9,190 bases of DNA, from positions 1 through 9,190 of the forward strand of contig CALGOI010000189.1 of the NCBI GenBank assembly GCA_937959065.1. Direction: 5' to 3'. The notes under the pieces are model-generated. The model was not told the DNA's origin. It searched no databases and was given only the letters and a program-made list of their open reading frames with translations. A program made the translations under genes and the position numbers. Every line of letters starts with the position of its first letter. Position 1 is the first letter of the stretch. Shown piece by piece: positions 1 through 6,841 of this stretch. Source of the DNA: an uncultured Ignavibacteriota bacterium (GTDB taxonomy: Bacteria; Bacteroidota; Ignavibacteria; Tepidaquicellales; Tepidaquicellaceae).

Positions 1-47
1 TTTTGAGTCCCAATGAAGTTAAGCAATTAAAAAAAGTAAACGAATAA
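1..47 (+). CDS. C-terminal tail of an unidentified upstream gene (partial)
   Basis: An open frame entering from the left edge (codons in phase with position 3) reads LSPNEVKQLKKVNE and ends at TAA 45-47, 9 nt before the next ATG. The short gap matches the close spacing of the genes that follow, so this is probably the end of the preceding gene of the same operon. Fourteen residues are too few to name a family. The tail is charged and lysine-rich, like the ends of many cytosolic enzymes. The frame could be open by chance; the operon-like spacing is the main support. Confidence 0.45.
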   Translation, partial: LSPNEVKQLKKVNE

Positions 48-56
48 TATTAATAA

Positions 57-1367
57 ATGACTGAGTTAAAAGAGAAAGTCAAATATAATAAATTTAAGGT
101 AGGGATAATTGGTTTAGGATATGTAGGTTTACCACTAGCACTTGAATTTGCAGAAAAAGATATATCTACAATCGGTTTTGATATTGATGAAAGAAAGATC
201 AAGAGTATAAATGAAGATAAGAAATCATACATAAAACACATTCCTTCCGACAGTATTAGGAAAACAGTTAAAGCTGGCAGGCTGAAAGCAACAACTAAAT
301 TTGCTCAGCTAAAAGATGTTGATGCAATAATAATTTGTGTCCCCACCCCACTCGACAAGAATCGTGAACCGGAAATGAAATTTATAATACAAACCGGGGA
401 AGAGATAGCTAAGCATTTAAGACCAGGTCATTTCATTTCTTTAGAAAGTACAACTTACCCTGGTACAACAGATGAATTATTAAAAGGGATATTGGACAAA
501 ACAGGTTTGAAAGCCGGCAAGGATTATTATTTGTGTTTTTCACCTGAACGTGAAGATCCAAACAATCCTAATTATGTAACCGCAACAATTCCAAAAGTTA
601 TTGGCGGTGTAACTAAAAAGTGTCTTGATTTAGGGTTATTGATTTATGGAAAAGTGATCAAGCAGCTTGTACCAGTATCTTCAACAAAGGCGGCAGAAGC
701 AACCAAACTTTTAGAAAACATATACAGGTCGATAAATATAGCATTAGTAAATGAGTTAAAGACAGTGTTTGATAAAATGGGAATAGATGTATGGGAGGTT
801 ATAGATGCAGCATCAACAAAACCCTTTGGTTACACTCCATTCTATCCCGGCCCCGGATTAGGAGGACATTGTATTCCAATAGATCCTTTTTACCTAACCT
901 GGAAGGCAAGGGAGTATGAAACAAATACAAAGTTTATAGAACTGGCGGGTGAGATAAATACTAACATGCCCTATTACGTGATATCCAAGGTGATGGATGC
1001 ATTAAACAGCAAAAGGAAAGCTTTAAAAGATTCTAAAATATTGATATTAGGGCTTGCATATAAGAAAAACGTTGACGACATCAGGGAATCCCCGTCGTTA
1101 AAATTAATAGAGCTTCTCCAGGAAAGGGGAGCAAAAGTGGATTATAATGATGAATACGTTAAATCCATCCCTGAATTAAGAAAGTATAATTTTAATAAGA
1201 AATCTGTAAAATTAACAAAAGAAAATTTAAAGAAGTATGATCTGGTATTATTGTCAACTGATCATTCTTATTATGATCATAAATTAATTTTGGAAAGTGC
1301 ATCATTGATCGTTGATACAAGGAATGCATTTAAAGATTATAAAAGTAAAAAAATTTATAAAGCATAG
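57..1367 (+). CDS. wbpA: Nucleotide-sugar 6-dehydrogenase, WbpA type (UDP-GlcNAc to UDP-GlcNAcA)
   Basis: Cytosolic NAD-dependent enzyme of the UDP-glucose/GDP-mannose dehydrogenase family. It oxidises the C6 hydroxyl of a UDP-sugar to a carboxylate in two steps. The 436 residues show the three family domains: an N-terminal Rossmann fold with GLGYVG at 19-24, the CVPTP segment at 94-98 and STTYPGTT at 131-138; a central helical domain with EATKLLEN at 214-221; and a C-terminal UDP-binding domain from about 326 (KILILGLAYKKNVDDIRESP). The catalytic cysteine is C272 in GPGLGGHCIPIDPFYL, a form typical of the WbpA/WbpO/TviB branch rather than of classic UDP-glucose dehydrogenase. The ATG is the only sensible start; it gives a short lysine-rich lead before the first beta strand, and no clear Shine-Dalgarno precedes it. 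UDP-GlcNAc as substrate is inferred from the WbpB, WbpD and WbpE homologues downstream; UDP-GalNAc or UDP-Glc cannot be excluded. Confidence 0.93.
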   Translation: MTELKEKVKYNKFKVGIIGLGYVGLPLALEFAEKDISTIGFDIDERKIKSINEDKKSYIKHIPSDSIRKTVKAGRLKATTKFAQLKDVDAIIICVPTPLDKNREPEMKFIIQTGEEIAKHLRPGHFISLESTTYPGTTDELLKGILDKTGLKAGKDYYLCFSPEREDPNNPNYVTATIPKVIGGVTKKCLDLGLLIYGKVIKQLVPVSSTKAAEATKLLENIYRSINIALVNELKTVFDKMGIDVWEVIDAASTKPFGYTPFYPGPGLGGHCIPIDPFYLTWKAREYETNTKFIELAGEINTNMPYYVISKVMDALNSKRKALKDSKILILGLAYKKNVDDIRESPSLKLIELLQERGAKVDYNDEYVKSIPELRKYNFNKKSVKLTKENLKKYDLVLLSTDHSYYDHKLILESASLIVDTRNAFKDYKSKKIYKA

Positions 1368-1375
1368 GATATTTT

Positions 1376-2545
1376 ATGAAAGTCCCTTTATTAGATCTAA
1401 AAGCTCAATACAGTAAAATAAAAGATGAATTAGATAAAGCACTTATTGAAGTTGCGGAAAGTCAATATTTCATTCTTGGTCCTGAAGTAGAGAGAATGGA
1501 AAAAGCGATGAATGAATATATAGGGTGTAAAACATCAATTGGAGTTTCATCCGGAACAGATGCACTTCTTGTAAGCTTAATGGCACTTGATATACAACCC
1601 GGTGATGAGATAATAATGCCGGCATATTCATTCTTCGCTACAGCTGGAGTCGTAAGCAGGTTAAACGCAAAACCAGTTTTTTGTGATATAGATCCAGTAA
1701 CGTTTAATATAGATCCTGATAAGATAGAAGCCCTGGTAACTGATAAAACAAAAGCTATAACACCGGTTCATCTCTATGGGCAATGCGCAGAAATGGACAA
1801 GATCATAGAAATTGCAAAGAATCACAATCTCGCTGTAATCGAAGATGCTGCACAGGCAATCGGATCTCAATATAAAGATGGAAGGGATGCCGGAACGATG
1901 GGTGACCTTGGTTGTTTTTCTTTCTTCCCCAGCAAGAATCTTGGTTGTTTTGGTGACGGAGGTCTCGTGAGCGCAATGGATGAGGAATTAGGAGAGAAGG
2001 TAAGGATATTAAGAGTACATGGGGGAAAGCCGAAATATTACCATAGAGTTATAGGAGGGAATTTCAGAATCGATGCAATCCAGGCAGCGGTAATTAATGT
2101 AAAACTACCGTACCTTGACGAATGGTCTGCAGAGAGGCAAAAGAACGCGAATTTATATACTAATTTATTTATTGAGAAGGGACTGGCAGAAAGAGAAGGA
2201 GTATCTGATTTTAATGATAAGAATAAGGTTTTGCTTCCAAAAGCTGTCTATAGAGAATTTGATTTACCAAGATATCATATATATAATCAGTATGTGATCA
2301 GAACAGAAAACCGCGATAAACTAAGAGAACATCTTAAACAAAAGAATATTGGTACAGAGATCTATTACCCTGTCCCTTTTCATTTGCAGGATTGTTTTGC
2401 ATACCTTGGATATGAGAAAGGTGATTTCCCCGTTTCGGAATTCTGCGCTAATAGCTCGATTGCGCTTCCTATTTACCCGGAGCTTACCAAGGAACAAATT
2501 GAATATACTGTAGATTCAACAAGCGAGTTTATTAATTCCATATAG
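1376..2545 (+). CDS. wbpE: DegT/DnrJ/EryC1/StrS sugar aminotransferase, WbpE type
   Basis: PLP-dependent aminotransferase that would convert the 3-keto group made by the WbpB homologue to a 3-amino group, using L-glutamate and releasing 2-oxoglutarate. Family landmarks are the N-terminal PLLDLKAQY, the cofactor phosphate-binding SSGTDALL at 58-65, the aspartate of IEDAAQAIGS (D157) that contacts the PLP ring nitrogen, and the Schiff-base lysine K187 in SFFPSKNLG followed by GDGG. The C-terminal half has HIYNQYVIR and GTEIYYPVPFHLQ, typical of the WbpE/WlbC group. At 389 residues it is somewhat longer than the roughly 360 expected. The extra length appears to be an insert around residues 260-295 (GVSDFNDKNKVLLP region), a place where the family varies. 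It starts 8 nt after the dehydrogenase gene, so co-transcription is likely. The exact substrate is inferred from context. Confidence 0.92.
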   Translation: MKVPLLDLKAQYSKIKDELDKALIEVAESQYFILGPEVERMEKAMNEYIGCKTSIGVSSGTDALLVSLMALDIQPGDEIIMPAYSFFATAGVVSRLNAKPVFCDIDPVTFNIDPDKIEALVTDKTKAITPVHLYGQCAEMDKIIEIAKNHNLAVIEDAAQAIGSQYKDGRDAGTMGDLGCFSFFPSKNLGCFGDGGLVSAMDEELGEKVRILRVHGGKPKYYHRVIGGNFRIDAIQAAVINVKLPYLDEWSAERQKNANLYTNLFIEKGLAEREGVSDFNDKNKVLLPKAVYREFDLPRYHIYNQYVIRTENRDKLREHLKQKNIGTEIYYPVPFHLQDCFAYLGYEKGDFPVSEFCANSSIALPIYPELTKEQIEYTVDSTSEFINSI

Positions 2546-2549
2546 TCAA

Positions 2550-3758
2550 TTGAATAATTTTGATATAATAGTAATTGGAGCGGGGATAATAGGGTTGGCG
2601 AGTGCTTTTAAGATTTTAGAAAGAGATGCATCTTTAAAGGTATGTATAATTGAGAAAGAAAATTCTTCAGCGCAGCACCAAACCAGCCATAACAGCGGGG
2701 TGATTCATTCAGGTATATATTATAAGCCCGGGAGTCTTAAATCAGAGAATTGTCTCAGAGGATACAAAATGATGCTTGATTTTTGTAAGCAAAATGAAGT
2801 AAAGTTTGATTTATGCGGAAAGTTAATAGTTGCCACGGATGAGAGTGAAATAAATAGTTTGAAAAGCTTATATAAAAGAGGCTTAGCGAATGGGCTGAAG
2901 GAAATTGAGATCATAAATGAATATGAACTGCGAAGAAGAGAACCTAATATTAATGGGATACAAGCATTGTATGTGCCATATACAGGAATAACGGACTTTA
3001 AAGCGGTTACAAAAAAGCTACAGACTATTTTGCAGGAAAAAGGTTGTAAAATATATTTTAATACTCAGGTAACTGAATTAAATGAAAAAAAGAATATTGT
3101 AAAAGTTACTACATCAAAAGGACATTTTACTTCAAGTTATGTAATTAATTGCAGCGGACTTTATTCAGATATTATTGCTAGATATACATTCCCGGATTTA
3201 TCAATACAGATACTTCCGTTCAGAGGTGAGTATTATTATTTAAGACAAAAAGAAAAATATAGAATTAATTCCTTAATATACCCGGTACCGGAAACTAACT
3301 TTCCATTTTTAGGTATTCATATTACAAAAACCATAGACGGAAAGTTAGAAACAGGTCCAAATGCAGTTCCCGCTTTTAGCAGGGAAGGTTATAGTAAAAA
3401 GAATGTTAATATTAGTGAACTAATCAACTTCATAACGTACAAAGGTACATTGAAATTGTTTAAGAAATATTGGAAAACGGGAATCAAGGAAATAAAAATG
3501 TCGTTTTTTAAAGATTCATTTTTAAAGGAAGTAAGAAAGTTTATGCCTCAATTAGAGAGGCGGGATTTTACAAAGGCATTTTCTGGGGTAAGGGCTCAGG
3601 CATGCGATATTAAAGGAAATATAATTGATGATTTTTTAATTTATGAAAGCGAGAGAGTAATTAATGTTTGTAATGCTCCTTCTCCAGCGGCTACTGCCAG
3701 TCTGTCAATCGGTAAATCGATTTCAGACTTATTATTAAAGAAAGTAAATTTAGTATAA
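2550..3758 (+). CDS. lhgO: L-2-hydroxyglutarate dehydrogenase/oxidase (LhgO/YgaF family)
   Basis: FAD-dependent enzyme that oxidises L-2-hydroxyglutarate to 2-oxoglutarate, passing electrons to the quinone pool in characterised homologues. The 402-residue protein has an N-terminal FAD Rossmann motif (IVIGAGIIGLA; glycines 10, 12, 15), then the LhgO signatures HQTSHNSGVIHSGIYYKPGS (43-62), VPYTGITDF, PFRGEYYYLR, LIYPVPETNFPFLGIHIT with TGPNAVPAF after it, and near the C-terminus NAPSPAATASLSIG, which closes the FAD site. The start is TTG at 2550, 4 nt after the aminotransferase stop. No in-frame ATG gives the full flavin motif, and the TTG places the first beta strand where the family has it. 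Its place in a nucleotide-sugar operon is unusual. The likely reason is that WbpB-type dehydrogenases can regenerate NAD with 2-oxoglutarate and form 2-hydroxyglutarate, which this enzyme would return to 2-oxoglutarate. A different 2-hydroxyacid or amino-acid-type substrate is possible but less likely given the motif match. Confidence 0.9.
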   Translation: MNNFDIIVIGAGIIGLASAFKILERDASLKVCIIEKENSSAQHQTSHNSGVIHSGIYYKPGSLKSENCLRGYKMMLDFCKQNEVKFDLCGKLIVATDESEINSLKSLYKRGLANGLKEIEIINEYELRRREPNINGIQALYVPYTGITDFKAVTKKLQTILQEKGCKIYFNTQVTELNEKKNIVKVTTSKGHFTSSYVINCSGLYSDIIARYTFPDLSIQILPFRGEYYYLRQKEKYRINSLIYPVPETNFPFLGIHITKTIDGKLETGPNAVPAFSREGYSKKNVNISELINFITYKGTLKLFKKYWKTGIKEIKMSFFKDSFLKEVRKFMPQLERRDFTKAFSGVRAQACDIKGNIIDDFLIYESERVINVCNAPSPAATASLSIGKSISDLLLKKVNLV

Positions 3759-3761
3759 CAT

Positions 3762-4805
3762 ATGAAAAAAGCATTAATATCGGGAATTACAGGTCAGGAT
3801 GGAAGCTATTTAACAGAGATACTATTGAAAAAGGGGTATGAAGTCCATGGAATTATTCGAAGGAGCAGTTCTTTCAACACAGGCAGAATAGATCATCTGT
3901 ATAATGATTCATCTATTTTAAACGAAAGATTGTTCTTGCATTATGGTGATCTTGTTGATACAAGTAATTTAAACAGGTTATTAGAAAAAACTGAGCCGGA
4001 TGAAATATACAATTTAGCAGCACAATCACATGTTAAGGTTTCATTCGAAGTGCCTGATTACACAGCTCAAGTAGATGCACTGGGTACATTAAGATTTCTT
4101 GATGCGATGAGGGAGACAGGTTTAAAGAATGCAAAGTTTTATCAAGCATCAACAAGTGAATTGTACGGTAAAGTTCAGGAGGTCCCTCAGACGGAAAAAA
4201 CGCCCTTTTATCCAAGAAGTCCATATGGTGTCGCAAAAATATACGGTTATTGGATAGTTGTCAATTACAGGGAAGCATACAATATATTTGCCTGTAACGG
4301 AATTTTGTTCAATCATGAGTCACCGAGAAGAGGTGAGACTTTTGTAACCAGAAAAATTACAAGAGCAGCTGCCAGAATCAAGTGTGGTTTACAGGACAAA
4401 TTAATGATAGGGAATTTAAATGCCAAGCGTGATTGGGGTTATGCTCCGGAATATTGTGAAGGTATGTGGTTGATATTGCAGCAAGAGCGACCGGACGATT
4501 ATGTCCTGGCAACTGGAGAAACTCACACTGTAAAGGAGTTTATAGATCTGACATTTAAACACCTGGATATGGAGCTTGATTGGGAAGGTGAGGGAATAAA
4601 TGAGAAGGGGAAGGATAAGAGAAACGGTAATGAGCTTGTATGTATAGACCCAAATTATTTCCGTCCAACAGAAGTAGACTTGTTAATAGGAGATGCAACG
4701 AAGGCAAAAGAGAAACTTGGTTGGGAACCTAAGATTAAGTTTGAGGAACTTGTCTCAATTATGACAGAATCTGATTATGAAAAGGTACTTAAAAGAGGAT
4801 ATTAA
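3762..4805 (+). CDS. gmd: GDP-mannose 4,6-dehydratase
   Basis: Short-chain dehydrogenase/reductase-fold enzyme that converts GDP-D-mannose to GDP-4-keto-6-deoxy-D-mannose, the precursor of GDP-L-fucose, GDP-D-rhamnose, GDP-perosamine and related sugars. The 347-residue length is normal for bacterial Gmd. Visible hallmarks are the NADP-binding GITGQDGSYL at 8-17, the RRSSSFNTGRIDHLY segment with the arginines and serines that contact NADP, and the catalytic set T131, E133, Y155 and K159 in ASTSELYGK and SPYGVAKIYGYW. The Gmd-specific NGILFNHESPRRGETFVTRK (179-198) and RDWGYAPEY (223-231) are also present. It starts 3 nt after lhgO and its TAA overlaps the ATG of the next gene by one base, so it is translated within the same operon. 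No GDP-fucose synthase, Rmd or perosamine aminotransferase is recognisable in the window, so the final GDP-sugar is undetermined. Confidence 0.97.
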   Translation: MKKALISGITGQDGSYLTEILLKKGYEVHGIIRRSSSFNTGRIDHLYNDSSILNERLFLHYGDLVDTSNLNRLLEKTEPDEIYNLAAQSHVKVSFEVPDYTAQVDALGTLRFLDAMRETGLKNAKFYQASTSELYGKVQEVPQTEKTPFYPRSPYGVAKIYGYWIVVNYREAYNIFACNGILFNHESPRRGETFVTRKITRAAARIKCGLQDKLMIGNLNAKRDWGYAPEYCEGMWLILQQERPDDYVLATGETHTVKEFIDLTFKHLDMELDWEGEGINEKGKDKRNGNELVCIDPNYFRPTEVDLLIGDATKAKEKLGWEPKIKFEELVSIMTESDYEKVLKRGY

Positions 4806-5773
4806 TGTACGATAAGATCAATTTAGCTATTATCGGAAGTGGTAAATGGGGATTCAACCATGTAAGAACAGCAATGTCGTTATTAGATTCGTCGAAAGTG
4901 ATTGTCTGTGATATAAACGATTCAGTAAAAGATAAACTAGATGAATTATCAATAGATGTAAAGTTTTCCACCAATTTTGAGGAAATATTAAAAGATGATG
5001 AAATAAGCTGTATTATAATTGCAACTCCGGCAGAGACCCATTATAATCTGGCAAAACAATGCCTTTTAAATGGTAAGAATATACTAGTTGAGAAACCAAT
5101 CACATTATATGCTTCAGAGGCACAGGAGCTTTACGATATTTCGAAAGAGAAATCATTAGTTTTGATGGTTGGTCATGTTCTTTTGTACCACCCTGCCATA
5201 TTAAAGATAAAAGAGATGTTAGACGAAGGAAATCTTGGGAGATTGCAATATATTTACAGTAACCGGTTAAACCTTGGCACAATAAGAAGTGAGGAGAATA
5301 TTCTATGGAGCTTTGCACCTCACGATATATCCATAATACAGTTTTTAGCAGGTAACAATCCTGTAGAGGTTTATGCTAAAGGTGCCAGTTTTTTACAGCA
5401 TGAAATAGAAGATACTACTTTAACTTTTTTAAGGTATCCTGATAATGTATCCGCCCATATTTTTGTAAGCTGGCTTCACCCATTCAAAGAACAAAGACTG
5501 GTTGTCATAGGAGATAAAGGGATGGTTGTATTTGAAGACAGCCTTGAAAAAGAGAAATTAAAGTATTACAAAAAAGGTTTACAAAAGGTGGAAGGAGTTC
5601 TAGAGAAATTTGACTTTGAATATGAAGTAATCGAGATAGACAATAAAATGCCTTTAGCCGAGGAACAGAAACATTTTTTTGAATGTGTTGATCAGGGTAA
5701 AGTGCCATTGACAGATGGTAAACATGCAGTGGAAGTATTGAAAATTTTAGAGGAATCTCAAAAAAACCTATAA
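4805..5773 (+). CDS. wbpB: Gfo/Idh/MocA oxidoreductase, probable UDP-GlcNAc(A) 3-dehydrogenase (WbpB type)
   Basis: NAD-dependent sugar dehydrogenase expected to oxidise C3 of UDP-GlcNAcA, giving the 3-keto sugar for the aminotransferase. The 322 residues show a nucleotide-binding motif IIGSGKWGFNH (glycines 11, 13, 16), the family EKP triad at 96-98 (ILVEKPITL), MVGHVLLYHPA, and WSFAPHDISI with the probable catalytic histidine H173. A conserved stretch follows: AHIFVSWLHPFKEQRLVV, then the GDKGMVVFED strand. It is shorter than and divergent from Pseudomonas WbpB, and resembles the Gfo/Idh group commonly found beside DegT aminotransferases and hexapeptide acetyltransferases in polysaccharide loci. 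The ATG overlaps the gmd stop (TAATG). Whether it keeps NAD(H) bound and re-oxidises it with 2-oxoglutarate cannot be read from the sequence by eye. Family members with and without that behaviour are known; the neighbouring lhgO favours the recycling type. The symbol rests on function in context, not on close similarity. Confidence 0.82.
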   Translation: MYDKINLAIIGSGKWGFNHVRTAMSLLDSSKVIVCDINDSVKDKLDELSIDVKFSTNFEEILKDDEISCIIIATPAETHYNLAKQCLLNGKNILVEKPITLYASEAQELYDISKEKSLVLMVGHVLLYHPAILKIKEMLDEGNLGRLQYIYSNRLNLGTIRSEENILWSFAPHDISIIQFLAGNNPVEVYAKGASFLQHEIEDTTLTFLRYPDNVSAHIFVSWLHPFKEQRLVVIGDKGMVVFEDSLEKEKLKYYKKGLQKVEGVLEKFDFEYEVIEIDNKMPLAEEQKHFFECVDQGKVPLTDGKHAVEVLKILEESQKNL

Positions 5774-5777
5774 AATT

Positions 5778-6362
5778 ATGTCTGAAAAAAGTTATTACGT
5801 AAATGAATTTGCCGTAGTAGATGATAACGTGGAAATTGGTGATGGAACAAAGATATGGCATTTTTCTCATATACAATCCGGTGCCAGAATTGGAAAGAAC
5901 TGTTCCTTAGGTCAGAATGTAAATGTAGGAAATAATGTTGAAATTGGTAACCACGTAAAAATTCAGAATAATGTGTCTGTATATGAAGGTGTAACTTTGG
6001 AAGATTATGTTTTTTGCGGTCCTTCGATGGTGTTTACAAATATTCTCGATCCCAGGAGTAAGTATCCCCAGGTTGGTCAAGAGTTTTATCTTAAGACCAG
6101 AGTAAAGGAAGGGGCATCACTTGGTGCAAACTGTACAATTGTTTGTGGGAATGATATCGGCAGATTTGCTTTTGTAGGTGCAGGGACAGTCGTGACCAAA
6201 AGTGTGCCTGACTATGCCCTTGTTGTGGGTAACCCATCAAAGATAATTGGTTGGGTGAGCGAAGCCGGACTTAGGTTGAAATTTGATGAAAATGGAATAG
6301 CTAAATGTGCAAAGTCAGGGAGAACATATCAACTTGAAGAAGACAAGGTAAGGGAGTTGTAA
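5778..6362 (+). CDS. wbpD: Left-handed beta-helix N-acetyltransferase, WbpD type
   Basis: Acetyl-CoA-dependent transferase that would acetylate the 3-amino group of UDP-2-acetamido-3-amino-2,3-dideoxy-D-glucuronate, completing UDP-GlcNAc(3NAc)A. The 194-residue protein is built of hexapeptide repeats ([LIV]GxxxX turns such as VEIGDGTKI, ARIGKNCSLG, VEIGNHVKI). These form a left-handed beta helix that normally trimerises with active sites between subunits. WbpD-group landmarks are IWHFSHIQSGARIG near residue 26, FCGPSMVFTNILDPRSKYP around 78-96, the loop with TRVKEGASLGANCTIVCG, and the exit motif VVGNPSKIIGWVSEAG. A short C-terminal tail contains CAKSGRTYQL, a common ending in this subgroup. 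It starts 4 nt after the dehydrogenase stop and is the last gene of the first block. The acyl group and sugar are inferred from the family and the complete WbpA/B/E partner set. Confidence 0.92.
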   Translation: MSEKSYYVNEFAVVDDNVEIGDGTKIWHFSHIQSGARIGKNCSLGQNVNVGNNVEIGNHVKIQNNVSVYEGVTLEDYVFCGPSMVFTNILDPRSKYPQVGQEFYLKTRVKEGASLGANCTIVCGNDIGRFAFVGAGTVVTKSVPDYALVVGNPSKIIGWVSEAGLRLKFDENGIAKCAKSGRTYQLEEDKVREL

Positions 6363-6662
6363 AACTTCATAATGTTTATATAGTCATTTTCTAAAAACCC
6401 CAAAATAAGAATAAAAATTAATATTTCGCTTTAAATTATTAGTAATTTTACTATAAATCACATTAATTTTTAGTAGGAATATTTAGTTTGTATTTTAAGT
6501 ATTTTTGTTTTATGTTTATGTTTGTTAGTGATTATTTATTGTTGTAAGTTGCGAAGATTAGTTAAATGGATTTATTAGGTTAGGGAAAATTAGAAAATAA
6601 ATATCATTTGTACAATTCTGTGACTATATTGAGATTATTAAAAGAGTTTTGGGCTAATAAAT

Positions 6663-6707
6663 TGTCAACGGGTAATATTATGCTTTTCCCCGTTGGCATT
6701 TTTTTTT
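6663..6707 (+). terminator. Rho-independent terminator downstream of the WbpA-WbpD block
   Basis: The arms TGTCAACGGG (6663-6672) and CCCGTTGGCA (6689-6698) pair over 10 bp with a single G-U wobble. They enclose a 16-nt loop and are followed directly by nine T residues (6699-6707). It lies 300 nt after the acetyltransferase stop and 125 nt before the epimerase start. It would therefore end transcripts of the first block after a long AT-rich 3' region, or act as an attenuator if transcription of the second block starts upstream of it. Confidence 0.8.
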
Positions 6708-6772
6708 CTGTATAGATGTAGAAGAAATCAAGCTAACGATGATAGATCTAACAACTTATGTTATATAAAAAG

Positions 6773-6841
6773 ATGGCATTTAAAATAAAATGTGAGCCAA
6801 TTGGCGGAGCCATGCCCGAAGGACAAATTATATGGCCTTAA
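6773..6841 (+). CDS. Possible 22-codon leader ORF overlapping the epimerase start
   Basis: ATG at 6773 opens a frame of 22 codons beginning MAFKIKCEPIGGAMPEG and ending WP before TAA 6839-6841. The stop lies within the first codons of the epimerase gene, an overlap of 10 nt in another frame, an arrangement that would allow translational coupling. The local base composition is more coding-like than the rest of the gap. No homologue is recognised, and short ORFs arise often by chance, so this is tentative. It may also be a remnant of a lost gene. Confidence 0.15.
   Translation: MAFKIKCEPIGGAMPEGQIIWP
6795..6814 (+). promoter_or_regulatory. Weak JUMPStart/ops-like string with a perfect 10-bp palindrome
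   Basis: The string AGCCAATTGGCGGAGCCATG resembles, with gaps, the 3' end of the enterobacterial JUMPStart element, which contains AGCCA followed by the ops core GGCGGTAGCGTG. Here GGCGG, AGC and TG are kept but the T is missing and two bases are added. The first part also contains the perfect palindrome GCCAATTGGC (6796-6805). The site lies in the leader of a polysaccharide block, where an anti-termination element would be expected, but the match is imperfect and the lineage is probably not enterobacterial. Confidence 0.12.

Larger units (their letters stand above)
6363..6831 (+). other. 469-nt AT-rich intergenic region between two operon-like blocks
   Basis: No gene-sized ORF is present. 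The first 300 nt are almost all A/T with T-rich runs, such as the stretch around 6480-6530. The longest start-to-stop frames there are about eleven codons. A strong intrinsic terminator lies at 6663-6707. The last 40 nt before the next gene are distinctly richer in G and C and carry a palindrome, a small ORF and a weak JUMPStart-like string, listed separately. A TATTTTTG at 6500-6507 fits the Bacteroidota -7 box (TAnnTTTG), but no TTG box lies at the right distance upstream, so no promoter is called. A promoter for the second block is expected somewhere after 6707. Confidence 0.7.

Noticed and set aside
5505..5876. 123-codon ORF on the - strand
   Set aside because: It lies antisense to the well-supported dehydrogenase and acetyltransferase genes, spans their junction, and its translation shows no domain-like pattern; it is a shadow frame.
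6500..6507. TATTTTTG as a Bacteroidota-type -7 promoter box
   Set aside because: It matches TAnnTTTG, but the nearest upstream TTG is only 9 nt away, and such strings are common by chance in this T-rich stretch.
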